This document shows positions 36,634 to 45,742 of a DNA stretch of 64,000 bases, piece after piece. The DNA comes from CBDFHJ01 sp965247635 (GTDB lineage: Bacteria; Chloroflexota; Dehalococcoidia; Lucifugimonadales; Australimonadaceae): NCBI GenBank assembly GCA_965247635.1, contig CBDFHJ010000008.1, forward strand, positions 124,001 through 188,000, read 5' to 3'. Numbering within the stretch: position 1 is the stretch's first letter; each line of letters begins with the position of its first letter. Both the position numbers and the translations under genes were made by a program. The notes beneath the pieces were generated by a model. It worked only from the letters and a program-made list of their open reading frames with translations, was not told where the DNA came from and ran no database searches.

Positions 36634-36978
36634 TCAACTGCCCGCACTTTGCTCGCACAGGTCCTGGCGTCGATAAGCCTCCTTTTCCAGCGGGTGCCTC
36701 CTGCCACCGCCGTAGAACGGCTGTAGCACCAGGTATGCGACGAGCCAGGGCAGCACCAGCCATCGGGCTTGGTCGGTCCAGTGATAGCGCTCGTGGATCT
36801 GCACGCACGGGTCGTCCCATACGTGCGGCTCGTAGAGGATGAACGGGAAGATGGTGACGGCGTGGACGCTAGCCGGAAAGGGCCTGGGTATGCGTCCGAC
36901 TCGTACCTCTAGGCGTCCCCGGTGAAGGCGTATCACGGCTCCCCCCTTGCAGAACGCTGAGTTGTATTGCCGCTGCAC
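36634..36978 (-). CDS. Small conserved protein with HExxH motif
   Basis: A 114-residue protein of unrecognised family. QIHERYHWTDQARWL holds a zinc-binding-type HExxH (HERYH), a hydrophobic helix follows (VLPWLVAYLVLQPFY), and then HPLEKEAYRRQD, whose Glu could be the third ligand as in gluzincin-like peptidases. Length is short for a protease, so it may be a minimal peptidase-like or metal-binding protein. The start is the only Met in frame; a GTG within the first 20 codons is possible. It lies 17 bases after the cation-efflux gene ends on the same strand and may be co-transcribed with it. Confidence 0.6.
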   Translation of the reverse strand: MQRQYNSAFCKGGAVIRLHRGRLEVRVGRIPRPFPASVHAVTIFPFILYEPHVWDDPCVQIHERYHWTDQARWLVLPWLVAYLVLQPFYGGGRRHPLEKEAYRRQDLCEQSAGS

Positions 36979-36995
36979 CGGTCCAACGTTAGATG

Positions 36996-38048
36996 CTACT
37001 CGGGGTGGGAGTGGGATGGAAGGTTGTCGTGCTCGTGCGCGGCAACGGCGTGGTGGCGGTTACCGGAGGCGCTGGTTGGGTCCACATGGATCGCTACAGA
37101 CCCCAGGTAGACCAGGTGACGCGTAATCTGGTGCTGGACCTCCGTGGCGATCCTATGGCCCTCTTGCACCGCTAGGTCTGGAGCCACGGCGATATTGAGG
37201 TCGGCGTGAAGCTGGTGGCCGGACCAGCGCACCCGAACGTCGGTGACCGCCGCGACGCCACGGACGTGCTGGGCGGCGTGGGTGACCTCGTCAACGATGC
37301 CGGGGTCAACTCGGTCCAACAGCCTCCCGAAGACCAGGGCCGACGACTGCCAGACGATCCTAAAGATCAGGGCCGTGATGATGAGGGCGATGATAGGGTC
37401 GGCGATGGTCCAGCCCAGCCCAAGGGCGCCGGCGCCCAGCGCCACGCCAAGGCTGGTGAGGCCGTCGACGCGGGCGTGGTAGCCATCGGCCACCAGTGCG
37501 GCGCTCCCGATCTGCTTGCCGACCCGGATTCGAAAGAGGGCCACGGCTTCGTTGGCGGCGAACCCCACGACGCCCGCCGCGGCCATGGCCCAAAGGAACT
37601 CTACGTCACGGGGATTGAAGAGCCGATCAATAGCCGTGTATCCCGCAAACAGACCGCTGGCAAGGATCACCAGGACGATGAAAATACCTGCCAGATCCTC
37701 CACCCGGCCGTACCCGTAGGTGAACCCCCGGCTGGGCCGACGCTGGGCAAAGCGAAAGGCGATCCAAAGCGGAATGGCGGTAGATGCGTCGCCGAAGTTA
37801 TGGACCGTGTCCGCCAGCAGCGCGATGCTGCCCGTGAGCAAGACGATGGCCGCCTGGATGGCTGCGGTCGCAAAGAGCACGACGAAGGACCACTTGACGG
37901 CCCATATGCCCCGTTGCGATGCGGCGATGGAGGGGTCGACCGCGCCGTGGATATGCCCCTGTGGCCCAAGGCCATGGGCGTGTTGGCTGTGGTCGTGGTG
38001 GTGGGTCCCTGAGGAGCTCGTGACTTGGATGCCTCTTGCGCCGGTCAA
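36996..38048 (-). CDS. Cation diffusion facilitator (CzcD/ZitB-like zinc efflux)
   Basis: A 350-residue CDF protein exporting Zn2+, Cd2+ or Co2+ in exchange for protons. The N-terminus is His-rich (THHHDHSQHAHGLGPQGHIH), a likely metal buffer. The transport site has ADTVHNFGD in helix 2 and DGYHARVDGLTS in helix 5, the HxxxD arrangement expected for Zn/Cd. The cytoplasmic C-terminal domain (about 265-350) ends in another His-rich tail (NRHHAVAAHEHDNLPSHSH). There is no adjacent metal sensor. The start at 38048 is ATG. Confidence 0.93.
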   Translation of the reverse strand: MTGARGIQVTSSSGTHHHDHSQHAHGLGPQGHIHGAVDPSIAASQRGIWAVKWSFVVLFATAAIQAAIVLLTGSIALLADTVHNFGDASTAIPLWIAFRFAQRRPSRGFTYGYGRVEDLAGIFIVLVILASGLFAGYTAIDRLFNPRDVEFLWAMAAAGVVGFAANEAVALFRIRVGKQIGSAALVADGYHARVDGLTSLGVALGAGALGLGWTIADPIIALIITALIFRIVWQSSALVFGRLLDRVDPGIVDEVTHAAQHVRGVAAVTDVRVRWSGHQLHADLNIAVAPDLAVQEGHRIATEVQHQITRHLVYLGSVAIHVDPTSASGNRHHAVAAHEHDNLPSHSHPE

Positions 38049-38085
38049 TTGCGCGGCGCAAGACCATTATGCCACAGCGGCCTTC

Positions 38086-38541
38086 TTACTTACTGCCCTT
38101 CTGGTACTCCGCGACGGCGTCTTGGAGGGTGCTCCACGCCAGCAGCGCGCACTTGATGCGGATGGGGAACCGTTGGACCCCCTCTAGGGCCATCAGCTCG
38201 CCTAGCGCCTCCTCCTGCTCGGCGGTGGGCGCTTGGCCCTGCATCAAGCCCTTGAACAGCTCAGCCAGCGCCTCCGCATCCGGTAACGTCTTCCCTTTGA
38301 GCAGCTCGCTCATGATGGACGCCGACGCCTGACTGATGGCGCACCCCTGGCCGTCGACCCCCACCTCCGCGATGTGGCCATGGGCGTCCAGTCCAGCCGT
38401 TAGCACTACCTGGTCGCCGCAGAAGGGGTTGAAGCCCCTGGCCGACAGGTCCGGCGCGCTCACCAGGCCGTGGTTACGGGGGCTGCGGTGGTGGTCCAGG
38501 ATGATCTCCTGGTAGAGGTCGTCAAGTCCGTCGAGTTGCAT
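38086..38541 (-). CDS. sufU: Fe-S cluster assembly protein SufU
   Basis: A 151-residue IscU-fold protein. The three conserved Cys are in NPFCGDQ, GQGCAISQASASIM and RIKCALLAW, and the insertion between the second and third marks SufU rather than IscU. SufU takes sulfur from SufS in Gram-positive-type systems. Start ATG 38541 with GAGG upstream; it overlaps the end of sufS by 20 bases, indicating coupling. Last gene of the suf operon. Confidence 0.94.
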   Translation of the reverse strand: MQLDGLDDLYQEIILDHHRSPRNHGLVSAPDLSARGFNPFCGDQVVLTAGLDAHGHIAEVGVDGQGCAISQASASIMSELLKGKTLPDAEALAELFKGLMQGQAPTAEQEEALGELMALEGVQRFPIRIKCALLAWSTLQDAVAEYQKGSK

Positions 38542-39796
38542 TGCCAAAGAACCTCAGGGCCTCCTTGAGCCCGTCGACGAGGATGTCCACCTCCTCCTCC
38601 GTGTTGTAGAGGTAGAAGCTGGCCCTCCCGGTGGCGGGGACCTCCAGCTTCCGCATCAGGGGCATGGCGCAGTGGTGGCCGGCCCTGATGGCGATCCCCC
38701 AATGGTCCAACACCGTCCCGATATCGTGGGGGTGGATATCGCTGGCGTAGAAGGACACTACGCCGCCACGCTTTTCCAAGTCCGTCGGGCCGTAGGTGAC
38801 CACCTCTTCCAGCTCCCGGAACCGCTCCAGGGCGTAGCCGGTCAGCTGCACCTCGTGCTGGCGGACGCGGTCCATCCCCAGGCTGCTCAGGTAGTCCACG
38901 GCCGCGCCCATGGCGATGGCGTCGGCGATGTTGGGCGTGCCCGCCTCGAACCGCATGGGGAGGTCGTTCCAATCGGCCCTGTCCAGCCACACCTCCTTCA
39001 CCATCTCACCGCCGGTCAGAAAGGGGTCCATCTCCTCCAGCACCGACCTCTGCGCGTAGAGCACCCCGATGCCCGTGGGCCCGCACATCTTGTGGGCGGA
39101 GAAGGCCATGAAGTCGCACTCCAGGTCCTGCACGTCCGTCGGAACGTGAGGCACCCACTGGGCGGCGTCGAGCAGCACGGCCGCGCCCACCCGGTGCGCC
39201 GCCGCCGTCAGCTCCTTGGCCGGCGTGATGGTGCCCAACACGTTGGACATCATGGTCATGGCCAGCAGGCGCGTCTTCGAGGTCAGCAGGCGGTCTAGGT
39301 CCGTTAGGTCCAGCGTGAACTCCTCGGTGATAGGAATAAACCGCAGGACTGCTCCCGTCTGCTGGGCGACCTGCTGCCAGGGCACCAGGTTGCTATGGTG
39401 CTCCATCTCCGTAAGCAGGACCTCATCGCCCGCCTTGAGGTTCGTGCTGGCCCACGTCTGCGCCACCAAGTTGATGGCCTCGGTGGTGTTCCGGGTCCAG
39501 ATGACCTCCTCAGGCGACGGCGAGTTGATGAACCGCGCCACCTTGACCCGCGCCTCTTCGTACTTGTCGGTGGCCTCCACGCTCAGGGTATGGACGCCCC
39601 GGTGCACGTTGGAGTTGTACCCCTCGTAGTAGTCCGTCAACGCCTGGATGACGGACCGCGGCTTCTGGGACGTAGCCGCGTTGTCCAGGTACACGAGCGG
39701 CCTTCCGTTCACCGTCCGCGACAGGATCGGGAACTCCTGACGGATGCTTGCCACGTCCAGGGGAGCTGGCGGGTCGGGTTGACGGCTGGTCGCCAT
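38522..39796 (-). CDS. sufS: Cysteine desulfurase SufS
   Basis: A 424-residue group II cysteine desulfurase supplying persulfide sulfur to SufU/SufBCD. It has the PLP-Lys motif FSAHKMCGPTGIGVLYA, and the catalytic Cys is in RAGHHCAMPLMRKL, the short-loop type typical of SufS. The N-terminal VYLDNAATSQKP is also family-specific. Start ATG 39796 with AAGGAGG seven bases upstream. It lies between sufD (13-base gap) and sufU (overlap). Confidence 0.95.
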   Translation of the reverse strand: MATSRQPDPPAPLDVASIRQEFPILSRTVNGRPLVYLDNAATSQKPRSVIQALTDYYEGYNSNVHRGVHTLSVEATDKYEEARVKVARFINSPSPEEVIWTRNTTEAINLVAQTWASTNLKAGDEVLLTEMEHHSNLVPWQQVAQQTGAVLRFIPITEEFTLDLTDLDRLLTSKTRLLAMTMMSNVLGTITPAKELTAAAHRVGAAVLLDAAQWVPHVPTDVQDLECDFMAFSAHKMCGPTGIGVLYAQRSVLEEMDPFLTGGEMVKEVWLDRADWNDLPMRFEAGTPNIADAIAMGAAVDYLSSLGMDRVRQHEVQLTGYALERFRELEEVVTYGPTDLEKRGGVVSFYASDIHPHDIGTVLDHWGIAIRAGHHCAMPLMRKLEVPATGRASFYLYNTEEEVDILVDGLKEALRFFGNATRRT

Positions 39797-39809
39797 GGGG
39801 CCTCCTTGC

Positions 39810-41138
39810 TTAGAGCTCCCGGAGCCTTGTGTGCACAAGCTGCTCCAGGTAGGCGCGGAACGGCACGTGGGTGATGGTGGCGGGCACCTCGCTGACGAAG
39901 CCGGAGGTAAGCAGCTCGCGGGCGCCCAGGTCGTCCAGGCCGCGACTCTTCAGGTAGAAGACAGCCTCCCGGTCGAGCTGGCCGATGGCGGCGCCGTGGT
40001 TGCACTTGACGTCGTCGGCGTAAATCTCCAGCTGCGGCTTGGTATCCACCGCCGCGCCCTCCGATAGCAGCAGCGTCTTATTGACCTGATGGGAGTTGGT
40101 CTTCTGGGCGTTGGGCCGGACCAGCATCTTCCCGCCGAAGACCACGTGGGCCTTGCCGCTGAGCACGCCTTTGTAGAGCTCGTCGCTACTGGTGTTGGGC
40201 ACCGCGTGGTCAACAAAGGTGTTGTAGTCCACGTGCTGCTGCTCGTTCAGCAGATAGAGGCCACGGAGCTCGGCCCTGGCGCCCTCCTCGTGGAGCAGGA
40301 CGTTGATGTTGTTGCGGACGAGGCCGCCGCCGTGGTCCACGAGCAGTGACGTGTACCTACTCTCACCCTCCTGCCGCACCTCGATGGTGGCGACGTGGAA
40401 GGAGCCGGCGCTTTCGGTCTGGAGCTTGTAATGGTCCAGCCTTGCTCCGGGTTCCAGGACCACCTCCGATACCGCGTTGGTGAAGTAGCGTCCACCCACG
40501 GGTCCGATATACGACTCGATGACCGTTGCCCTGGACTCCCTGTCCATTAGGATAAGCACCCGGGGGTGTGAGACGGTGTCGGTAGGGGTGGCCGTGGACA
40601 GGAAGATGAGCTGAATGGCAGCGGAGAGGGTGGTGCCTGAGGGCACGTGCAGGAAGCCCCCGTCCTGTACGAACGCCGTGTTCAGCGCTGTGAAGGCGTG
40701 GCCGTGATAGTCGGCGTACTTGCCCAAGTGCCGGCCAACCGGGCCCTTCAATGCGTCCCGCAGATTACACAGGTGCACCTCAGGCGGCAGCGCCTCGGTG
40801 GACGAGTGCTCCCGACTGTAGCGGCCGTTCACGAAGACCAGGCGGCTGCCATGCGTTCCCGCAAAGGCGTGGTGGTCAATCTCGGAGGCCGGCACGTGGA
40901 TAGCCTGCGGCTCGTTTAGCACGCTAAAGGGGACCTTGGCCAAGGGGCTTACGTCGGTGTACTTCCACTCCTCGTTGCCCCTGCGCACCACCGGGAACCC
41001 CAGGTCGCTAAAGCGGGAGATCGCCTCCCTGCGCAGCTTCCGTAGCCAAGCGGGGTCATGCTTGAACCCATCGCGCTCCAGGCTATCGAAGGTGGATAGG
41101 TACGATGCCTCTTGGGTTGCTCGCGCACGCTGGGTCAT
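39810..41138 (-). CDS. sufD: Fe-S cluster assembly protein SufD
   Basis: A 442-residue SufD, partner of SufB and SufC in the SufBC2D scaffold that builds and transfers Fe-S clusters. The N-terminal region has RRGNEEWKYTDVSPL, and the beta-helix core has VDYNTFVDHAVPNTSSDELY and PNAQKTNSHQVNKTLLLSEG. The conserved functional His lies in KCNHGAAIGQLD. Length is normal. It is transcribed after sufC with a 28-base gap. Confidence 0.95.
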   Translation of the reverse strand: MTQRARATQEASYLSTFDSLERDGFKHDPAWLRKLRREAISRFSDLGFPVVRRGNEEWKYTDVSPLAKVPFSVLNEPQAIHVPASEIDHHAFAGTHGSRLVFVNGRYSREHSSTEALPPEVHLCNLRDALKGPVGRHLGKYADYHGHAFTALNTAFVQDGGFLHVPSGTTLSAAIQLIFLSTATPTDTVSHPRVLILMDRESRATVIESYIGPVGGRYFTNAVSEVVLEPGARLDHYKLQTESAGSFHVATIEVRQEGESRYTSLLVDHGGGLVRNNINVLLHEEGARAELRGLYLLNEQQHVDYNTFVDHAVPNTSSDELYKGVLSGKAHVVFGGKMLVRPNAQKTNSHQVNKTLLLSEGAAVDTKPQLEIYADDVKCNHGAAIGQLDREAVFYLKSRGLDDLGARELLTSGFVSEVPATITHVPFRAYLEQLVHTRLREL

Positions 41139-41166
41139 GCCTTGGTGTCCTCGCGGATGCTGGCCA

Positions 41167-41931
41167 TTACGCGCTGGGGTGCGCGGCTCCGCTGCTCTCC
41201 ACCCACTCGTAACCCTTCGCCTCCACCTCCATGGCCAGCTCCTTACCGCCGGTCATGGCGATACGGCCGTCGATGAACAGGTGCACCACGTCGGGGATGA
41301 CATAGCTAAGGATGCGTTGATAGTGAGTGATCAGCAGGATGGCCCGCTCTGGGCTGCGCGTCTTGGATATGCCGTCGGCCACCTCGCGCAGCGCGTCGAT
41401 GTCCAGGCCGGAGTCCACCTCGTCCAAGATGGAAAGCTTCGGTTCCAGCACAACCATCTGGAGGACCTCGCTACGCTTCTTCTCACCGCCGGAGAACCCG
41501 TCGTTGACCGACCGTTTTAGCAGGGCAGGGTCCATCTCCACGGCTTTGAGCGTGCCCTTGAGCTGTCGGTCAAACTTCAAGACGTCGATCTCGTCCAGGC
41601 CTTTGCTCTTGCGTATCGCGTTGTAGCCCGCACGCAAGAAGTGGTCGAGGCGCACCCCTGGCACCTCCACGGGGTGCTGGAAGGACAGGAAGATGCCCGC
41701 CCTGGCACGCGCCTCTGGAGGCATCAGTAGCAGGTCTTGCCCCTCGTAACGTATCGATCCCTTGGTGATGCGGCAGGCGGGATGGCCGGTAACGACTCTC
41801 GCCAAAGTGCTCTTCCCCGAGCCGTTGGGGCCCATGATGGCGTGGAGCTCGCCCGCGTTCACGCTCAGGCTCACCCCCTTGAGGATCTCAACGTTATCGA
41901 CAGTGACGTGCAGGTCACGGATTTCGAGCAT
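41167..41931 (-). CDS. sufC: Fe-S cluster assembly ATPase SufC
   Basis: A 254-residue ABC ATPase. Walker A is GPNGSGKST, the Q-loop is SFQHPVEVPGV, the signature is FSGGEKKRSEVLQM, and Walker B with the extended acidic segment is SILDEVDSGLDIDAL, a SufC hallmark. It drives conformational change of the SufB-SufD pair. ATG 41931 is preferred (GAGGAA upstream); ATG 41946 would add five residues. It follows sufB after 28 bases. Confidence 0.96.
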   Translation of the reverse strand: MLEIRDLHVTVDNVEILKGVSLSVNAGELHAIMGPNGSGKSTLARVVTGHPACRITKGSIRYEGQDLLLMPPEARARAGIFLSFQHPVEVPGVRLDHFLRAGYNAIRKSKGLDEIDVLKFDRQLKGTLKAVEMDPALLKRSVNDGFSGGEKKRSEVLQMVVLEPKLSILDEVDSGLDIDALREVADGISKTRSPERAILLITHYQRILSYVIPDVVHLFIDGRIAMTGGKELAMEVEAKGYEWVESSGAAHPSA

Positions 41932-41959
41932 TACACCATTCCTCATAGGGCGTGCGGGG

Positions 41960-43417
41960 CTAGCCTATGGCCCCTTCCAGGTTCAGCGCCAGCAGCCGGT
42001 TCGCTTCGACCGCGAACTCCATGGGCAGCTTGCTGAACACGTCCTTGCAGAAGCCGTTGATGATGAGCGAGTTGGCGTCCTCGGCCGACAGGCCCCGCTG
42101 GCTGCAATAAAACACCTGCTCTTCGCTCACCTTGGAGGTCGACGCTTCATGCTCCACCGTGGAGCTGTTGTTGTGCACCTCCAGGTAGGGCGTGGTGTGC
42201 GCGCCGCACTGGTCGCCTAGGAGCAGGGAGTCGCACTGGGTGAAGTTCTTAGCGTTCTCGGCCTTGGGCATGACCTTGACCAGGCCCCGGTAGGTGTTGT
42301 TGCCGTGGCCTGCCGAGATGCCCTTGGCGATGATGGTGCTGCTGGTGTTCTTGCCGGTATGGGTCATCTTGGTGCCGGTGTCGGCTTGCTGGTAGAGCTT
42401 GGTGAGCGCCACGGAGTAGAACTCACCCACGGAATTGTCGCCCTGGAGGATGACGCTGGGGTACTTCCAGGTGATGGCCGACCCCGTTTCCACCTGCGTC
42501 CACGAGATATGAGAGTTTCGTCCCAAGGCCTTCCCGCGCTTCGTCACGAAGTTGAAGACGCCACCCTTGCCCTCGGCGTCGCCGGGGTACCAGTTCTGAA
42601 TGGTGGAGTACCTGATGTCCGCGTCGTCCAACGCCACCAACTCCACCACGGCCGCGTGCAGCTGGTTCTGGTCGCGGATGGGAGCGCTACATCCTTCCAG
42701 GTAGCTCACGTAGCTGCCCTCGTCGGCGATGATGAGCGTCCGTTCGAACTGGCCGCCGCTCTCCTGGTTGATGCGGAAGTAGGTGGAAAGCTCCAGGGGG
42801 CAGCGCACCCCCTTGGGGATGTAGCAAAAGGAGCCGTCCGAGAAGACGGCGGAGTTCAGGGAAGCGTAGAAGTTGTCGGTGTAAGGCACAACCGAGCCGA
42901 GGTATTTTCTGACCAGGTCAGGGTGCTCCTGAACGGCCTCCGACATGGAGCAGAAGATGACGCCGTATTTCGCCAGCGTCTCCTTGGCCGTGGTCATCAC
43001 GGACACGCTATCGAAGATGGCGTCCACCGCTACACCCGCCAGACGCTTCTGTTCCCCTAGCGGAATGCCCAGCTTCTCGAACGTCTCCAGCAGGTCCTTG
43101 TCCACCTCGTCCAGGCTGGCGAGCTCCGCCTTGGGCTTAGGCGCTGAGTAGTAGATGATGTCCTGGAAGTTGATACGTGGGTAAGAAACGTTCGCCCACG
43201 TAGGCACCTGATCCTTGTCCAGCAGGGTCTTCCAGTGTCTGAAGGACCGCAGGCGCCACTCCAGCATCCACTGGGGCTCACCCTTCTTGGCGGAGATCCA
43301 ACGGACGATCTCCTCGTTAAGCCCAGGAGGCGCGGTGTCCGCTTCGATGTCCGTGACGAAGCCGTACTTGTACCCCTGGTCTGCCAGGTCCTTCACTGCT
43401 CTGTTCTTGGTGGTCAT
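41960..43417 (-). CDS. sufB: Fe-S cluster assembly protein SufB
   Basis: A 485-residue SufB, the subunit where the nascent cluster is assembled. Family blocks are GYKYGFVTDIEAD, QWMLEWRLRSFRHW, SVVPYTDNFYASLNSAVFSD, GSYVSYLEGCSAPIRD, TVEHEASTSKVSEEQVFYC and INGFCKDV. The Cys in EGCSAP and the residues of the C-terminal core interface are present. First gene of sufBCDSU, with a promoter at 43544-43572. Confidence 0.97.
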   Translation of the reverse strand: MTTKNRAVKDLADQGYKYGFVTDIEADTAPPGLNEEIVRWISAKKGEPQWMLEWRLRSFRHWKTLLDKDQVPTWANVSYPRINFQDIIYYSAPKPKAELASLDEVDKDLLETFEKLGIPLGEQKRLAGVAVDAIFDSVSVMTTAKETLAKYGVIFCSMSEAVQEHPDLVRKYLGSVVPYTDNFYASLNSAVFSDGSFCYIPKGVRCPLELSTYFRINQESGGQFERTLIIADEGSYVSYLEGCSAPIRDQNQLHAAVVELVALDDADIRYSTIQNWYPGDAEGKGGVFNFVTKRGKALGRNSHISWTQVETGSAITWKYPSVILQGDNSVGEFYSVALTKLYQQADTGTKMTHTGKNTSSTIIAKGISAGHGNNTYRGLVKVMPKAENAKNFTQCDSLLLGDQCGAHTTPYLEVHNNSSTVEHEASTSKVSEEQVFYCSQRGLSAEDANSLIINGFCKDVFSKLPMEFAVEANRLLALNLEGAIG

Positions 43418-43543
43418 TAGCTGGCACCGTGTGGGGTCTGAACGCGACGTTAGGACCTGCCCGAAGGCTGCGCGTACAAGCCTGTGAAGTAAGGAACTAT
43501 CACGCTACGACGCCGCGAATTGTTGACTAACTTACCCGACAAT

Positions 43544-43572
43544 AGTCTAGGGCAGCGCTGCAATAGTGTCAA
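43544..43572 (-). promoter_or_regulatory. Promoter of the suf operon
   Basis: On the minus strand TTGACA (43572-43567), 17-bp spacer, TAGACT (43549-43544). Just downstream the sequence ATTGT-N15-ACAAT forms an inverted repeat across the likely start of transcription, a possible site for an Rrf2-type (IscR/SufR) regulator; that assignment is inference. Confidence 0.65.
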
Positions 43573-43583
43573 GGAACGGAGGA

Positions 43584-44543
43584 CTAAGGCCGGCCCTTGG
43601 ACTCTAGATAGCTACGCAGCGCCTCCTCGCCGGTGTGCTGGAACCGGAAGCCCGTCTCGCTCTCGAGCCGCTCCGTGCTCACCACCCACGGATAGCGTAT
43701 CCAGTCCAATCCCACGGCGGGTGAATCGCTCTGCAGCCGCAGCCACCACGCGAGCTGGGTGAGCGGGTAGGCTACGGCGGTAGGTAGCCAGATGAGTCGC
43801 TTTCCGGCCATCCGCACCAGCTCCGACCACCGCACCGTGCCGGGTCCGGCCACGTTGAACACGCCGGGGTGCGGCTCGGCTACGAAACGCCAGAGCAGCT
43901 CCACGACGTCGTCTTCGTGCACGAACTGCATGGGCGGATCGTAGCCGCGTAGCCCCACCAGCACCGGCTTGAACAGGGAGGACGTGATGAAGTTGCTGGC
44001 CGACGGCCCCATGACCACGCAACCGCGCAGGATGGAGACGACCGTATCTGGGTGGGCTTCCGCGTACCCCCGCAGCAGCCGCTCGCTATCCGCCTTGTCC
44101 CACGCGTAGTGAAAGGCGCGTGGCGGACGGCAGGGGGCGTCCTCGTCCAGGGGGACCGGATTGTCGGCGTGGGCACCGTACACCGTCGAGCTGGACAGCG
44201 CCACGATGCGCCGCACTCCCACGGCGTCGCAGGCCTGCAGCACGCTGGCTGCACCACCTACGTTCACGCGTCGGTTGGCGCGCCGGTCGCGCCCCTGCCG
44301 CAGCACGAAGGCGAGATGGACCACCGCTTCCACACCGTGCCGGCGGAAGGCTTGCTCCAGGGGTTCGGTGACGTCTTGCCGCAGCGAGGTGACCTTGGGG
44401 CCCGTATCCGGCACCGGACGGATGTCGATGGCGACGATGTGCTTGACGCCGTCCTCCCGTCCCAGCCGGGCCATCAGCCGCTGGCCCAAGTAACCCGCCG
44501 CGCCGGTGACCGCCACCACCGCCGGCGGAGCGCTAGCCGCCAT
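43584..44543 (-). CDS. NAD-dependent epimerase/dehydratase (extended SDR)
   Basis: A 319-residue extended short-chain dehydrogenase. The dinucleotide site is VTGAAGYLGQRL near the N-terminus, ALSSSTVYG supplies the Ser of the catalytic set, and YAWDK is the YxxxK motif. The C-terminal half fits nucleotide-sugar epimerase relatives. The substrate is unknown. It begins 11 bases inside the preceding 123-residue gene, so it belongs to the operon that starts with the 2-hydroxyacid dehydrogenase at 48.8 kb. Confidence 0.87.
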   Translation of the reverse strand: MAASAPPAVVAVTGAAGYLGQRLMARLGREDGVKHIVAIDIRPVPDTGPKVTSLRQDVTEPLEQAFRRHGVEAVVHLAFVLRQGRDRRANRRVNVGGAASVLQACDAVGVRRIVALSSSTVYGAHADNPVPLDEDAPCRPPRAFHYAWDKADSERLLRGYAEAHPDTVVSILRGCVVMGPSASNFITSSLFKPVLVGLRGYDPPMQFVHEDDVVELLWRFVAEPHPGVFNVAGPGTVRWSELVRMAGKRLIWLPTAVAYPLTQLAWWLRLQSDSPAVGLDWIRYPWVVSTERLESETGFRFQHTGEEALRSYLESKGRP

Positions 44544-44904
44544 CGCTGGCGATGTCGGTGAAGTCGAAGCCCATGTCCCCCAGACCCGCCACCTGGAACC
44601 GCATGCCGAGCTTGTGGGGCGTCGGGTCTAGCTGCCATCCCTGGACGCGAATGGTGGTGGTCTTGTTCATACCTAGCGTGAACGGCACGTCCTGGGAGAC
44701 CTGGTCGAAGCCAACGATTTTGCCGTCCACCTCAAAGGTCGTGGAGACCCTGCCTACCTCCTGGCCGTCCACGGTCAGCGGAAACAGCTTGCGGGCGTAG
44801 CCCGAGCCCAGCCGGTTGCGGAGCTGGAACTCGAACCCGTCGCTTGTGCGCCTGAGGCTGCCCTTCACGTAGAGGCGACGGAGTAGAAATCCGGGTACTC
44901 TCAT
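44533..44904 (-). CDS. Conserved small protein of unknown function
   Basis: A 123-residue soluble protein, beta-rich by appearance (KGSLRRTSDGFEFQLRNRL, KIVGFDQVSQDVPFTLGM), no signal peptide and no recognised motif. Start ATG 44904, with GAGAG upstream; the longer open frame beginning at 45057 overlaps the aldolase gene and is not used. It sits 17 bases after the class II aldolase gene and overlaps the SDR gene, so it is probably functionally linked to them. Confidence 0.7.
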   Translation of the reverse strand: MRVPGFLLRRLYVKGSLRRTSDGFEFQLRNRLGSGYARKLFPLTVDGQEVGRVSTTFEVDGKIVGFDQVSQDVPFTLGMNKTTTIRVQGWQLDPTPHKLGMRFQVAGLGDMGFDFTDIASDGG

Positions 44905-44921
44905 GATCAGGTCTCTCGAAG

Positions 44922-45638
44922 CTATAGGCCCTTGGTCTGCTGCCGCATGCGGAACAGCTCCATCTCGATGGCCACCACGTCGGCGGGCAGGGGATGCGCC
45001 CCGCCCAGAGCCGTGGCCACCACATAGACGTGCGCCAGGCGTTCCACCAGCCGGCACACGTTCACCGCTTCAGCCACCGTGCCGCCCACGCCCACCGCGC
45101 CGTGGTTGCGGAGGAGCACGGCGTTGCGCTCACCCAGGGCCGCCACCACGTGCTCCCCTAGCTCCTCGGTCCCAGGGAAGGCGTAATCCGCCACCTGGAC
45201 CGAGTCGCCCAAGTACAGCACCATCTCGTCGATCAGCGCCGGAACCGCGCTCCCGGCCACCGCCAGGGCGCTGGCGTACACCGAGTGGGTGTGGACCACG
45301 GCGCCGACGTCGGGCCGGGACGAGTAGATGGCGGCGTGCATCAGGCTCTCGGTGGAGGGGATGGCCTCACCCAGCACCGGATCGCCCTCGAGGTCGACCA
45401 CCACCACGTCGTCCAGCGTCATCTCCTCGTAGCCGGTGGACGACGCCGTCACGGCCATGAGGGCGCCGCCATCCTGGCTTGCGACCCGGGCGCTCACGTT
45501 GCCGCTGGTGGCCACCACCAGGCCCTCGCGGTGAATGGCCTGGGCTGCGTGCAACACCGCGGTCCGCTCCTCGACCCAGCTAGGAGCGGTCTCGGCGGCA
45601 CGTCTGCGGCCTTTTGCGACGCCTTTCTTCGTTGCCAT
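44922..45638 (-). CDS. Class II aldolase/adducin family protein
   Basis: A 238-residue zinc-dependent aldolase-fold protein, similar to fuculose-1-phosphate and ribulose-phosphate-type enzymes. ATSGNVSARV is the phosphate-binding loop and VVHTHSVYASALAV contains two zinc-ligand His; the third His lies in LLRNHGAVGVGG. The catalytic Glu is probably in STESLMHAAIY. Start ATG 45638; a start four codons earlier is possible. The preceding FGGY kinase gene would supply a sugar phosphate for cleavage, so a pentose, deoxysugar or sugar-acid pathway is likely. Confidence 0.87.
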   Translation of the reverse strand: MATKKGVAKGRRRAAETAPSWVEERTAVLHAAQAIHREGLVVATSGNVSARVASQDGGALMAVTASSTGYEEMTLDDVVVVDLEGDPVLGEAIPSTESLMHAAIYSSRPDVGAVVHTHSVYASALAVAGSAVPALIDEMVLYLGDSVQVADYAFPGTEELGEHVVAALGERNAVLLRNHGAVGVGGTVAEAVNVCRLVERLAHVYVVATALGGAHPLPADVVAIEMELFRMRQQTKGL

Positions 45639-45742
45639 GCCCCTAAGCATACCGGGGAAGCGCTTCTTGCAAAAGAGCTTTCCCCGAACCCCTTTCAGAA
45701 AACGCTGGACCCTCCAAGGTTGTGCAGCAACGGACCCACACG

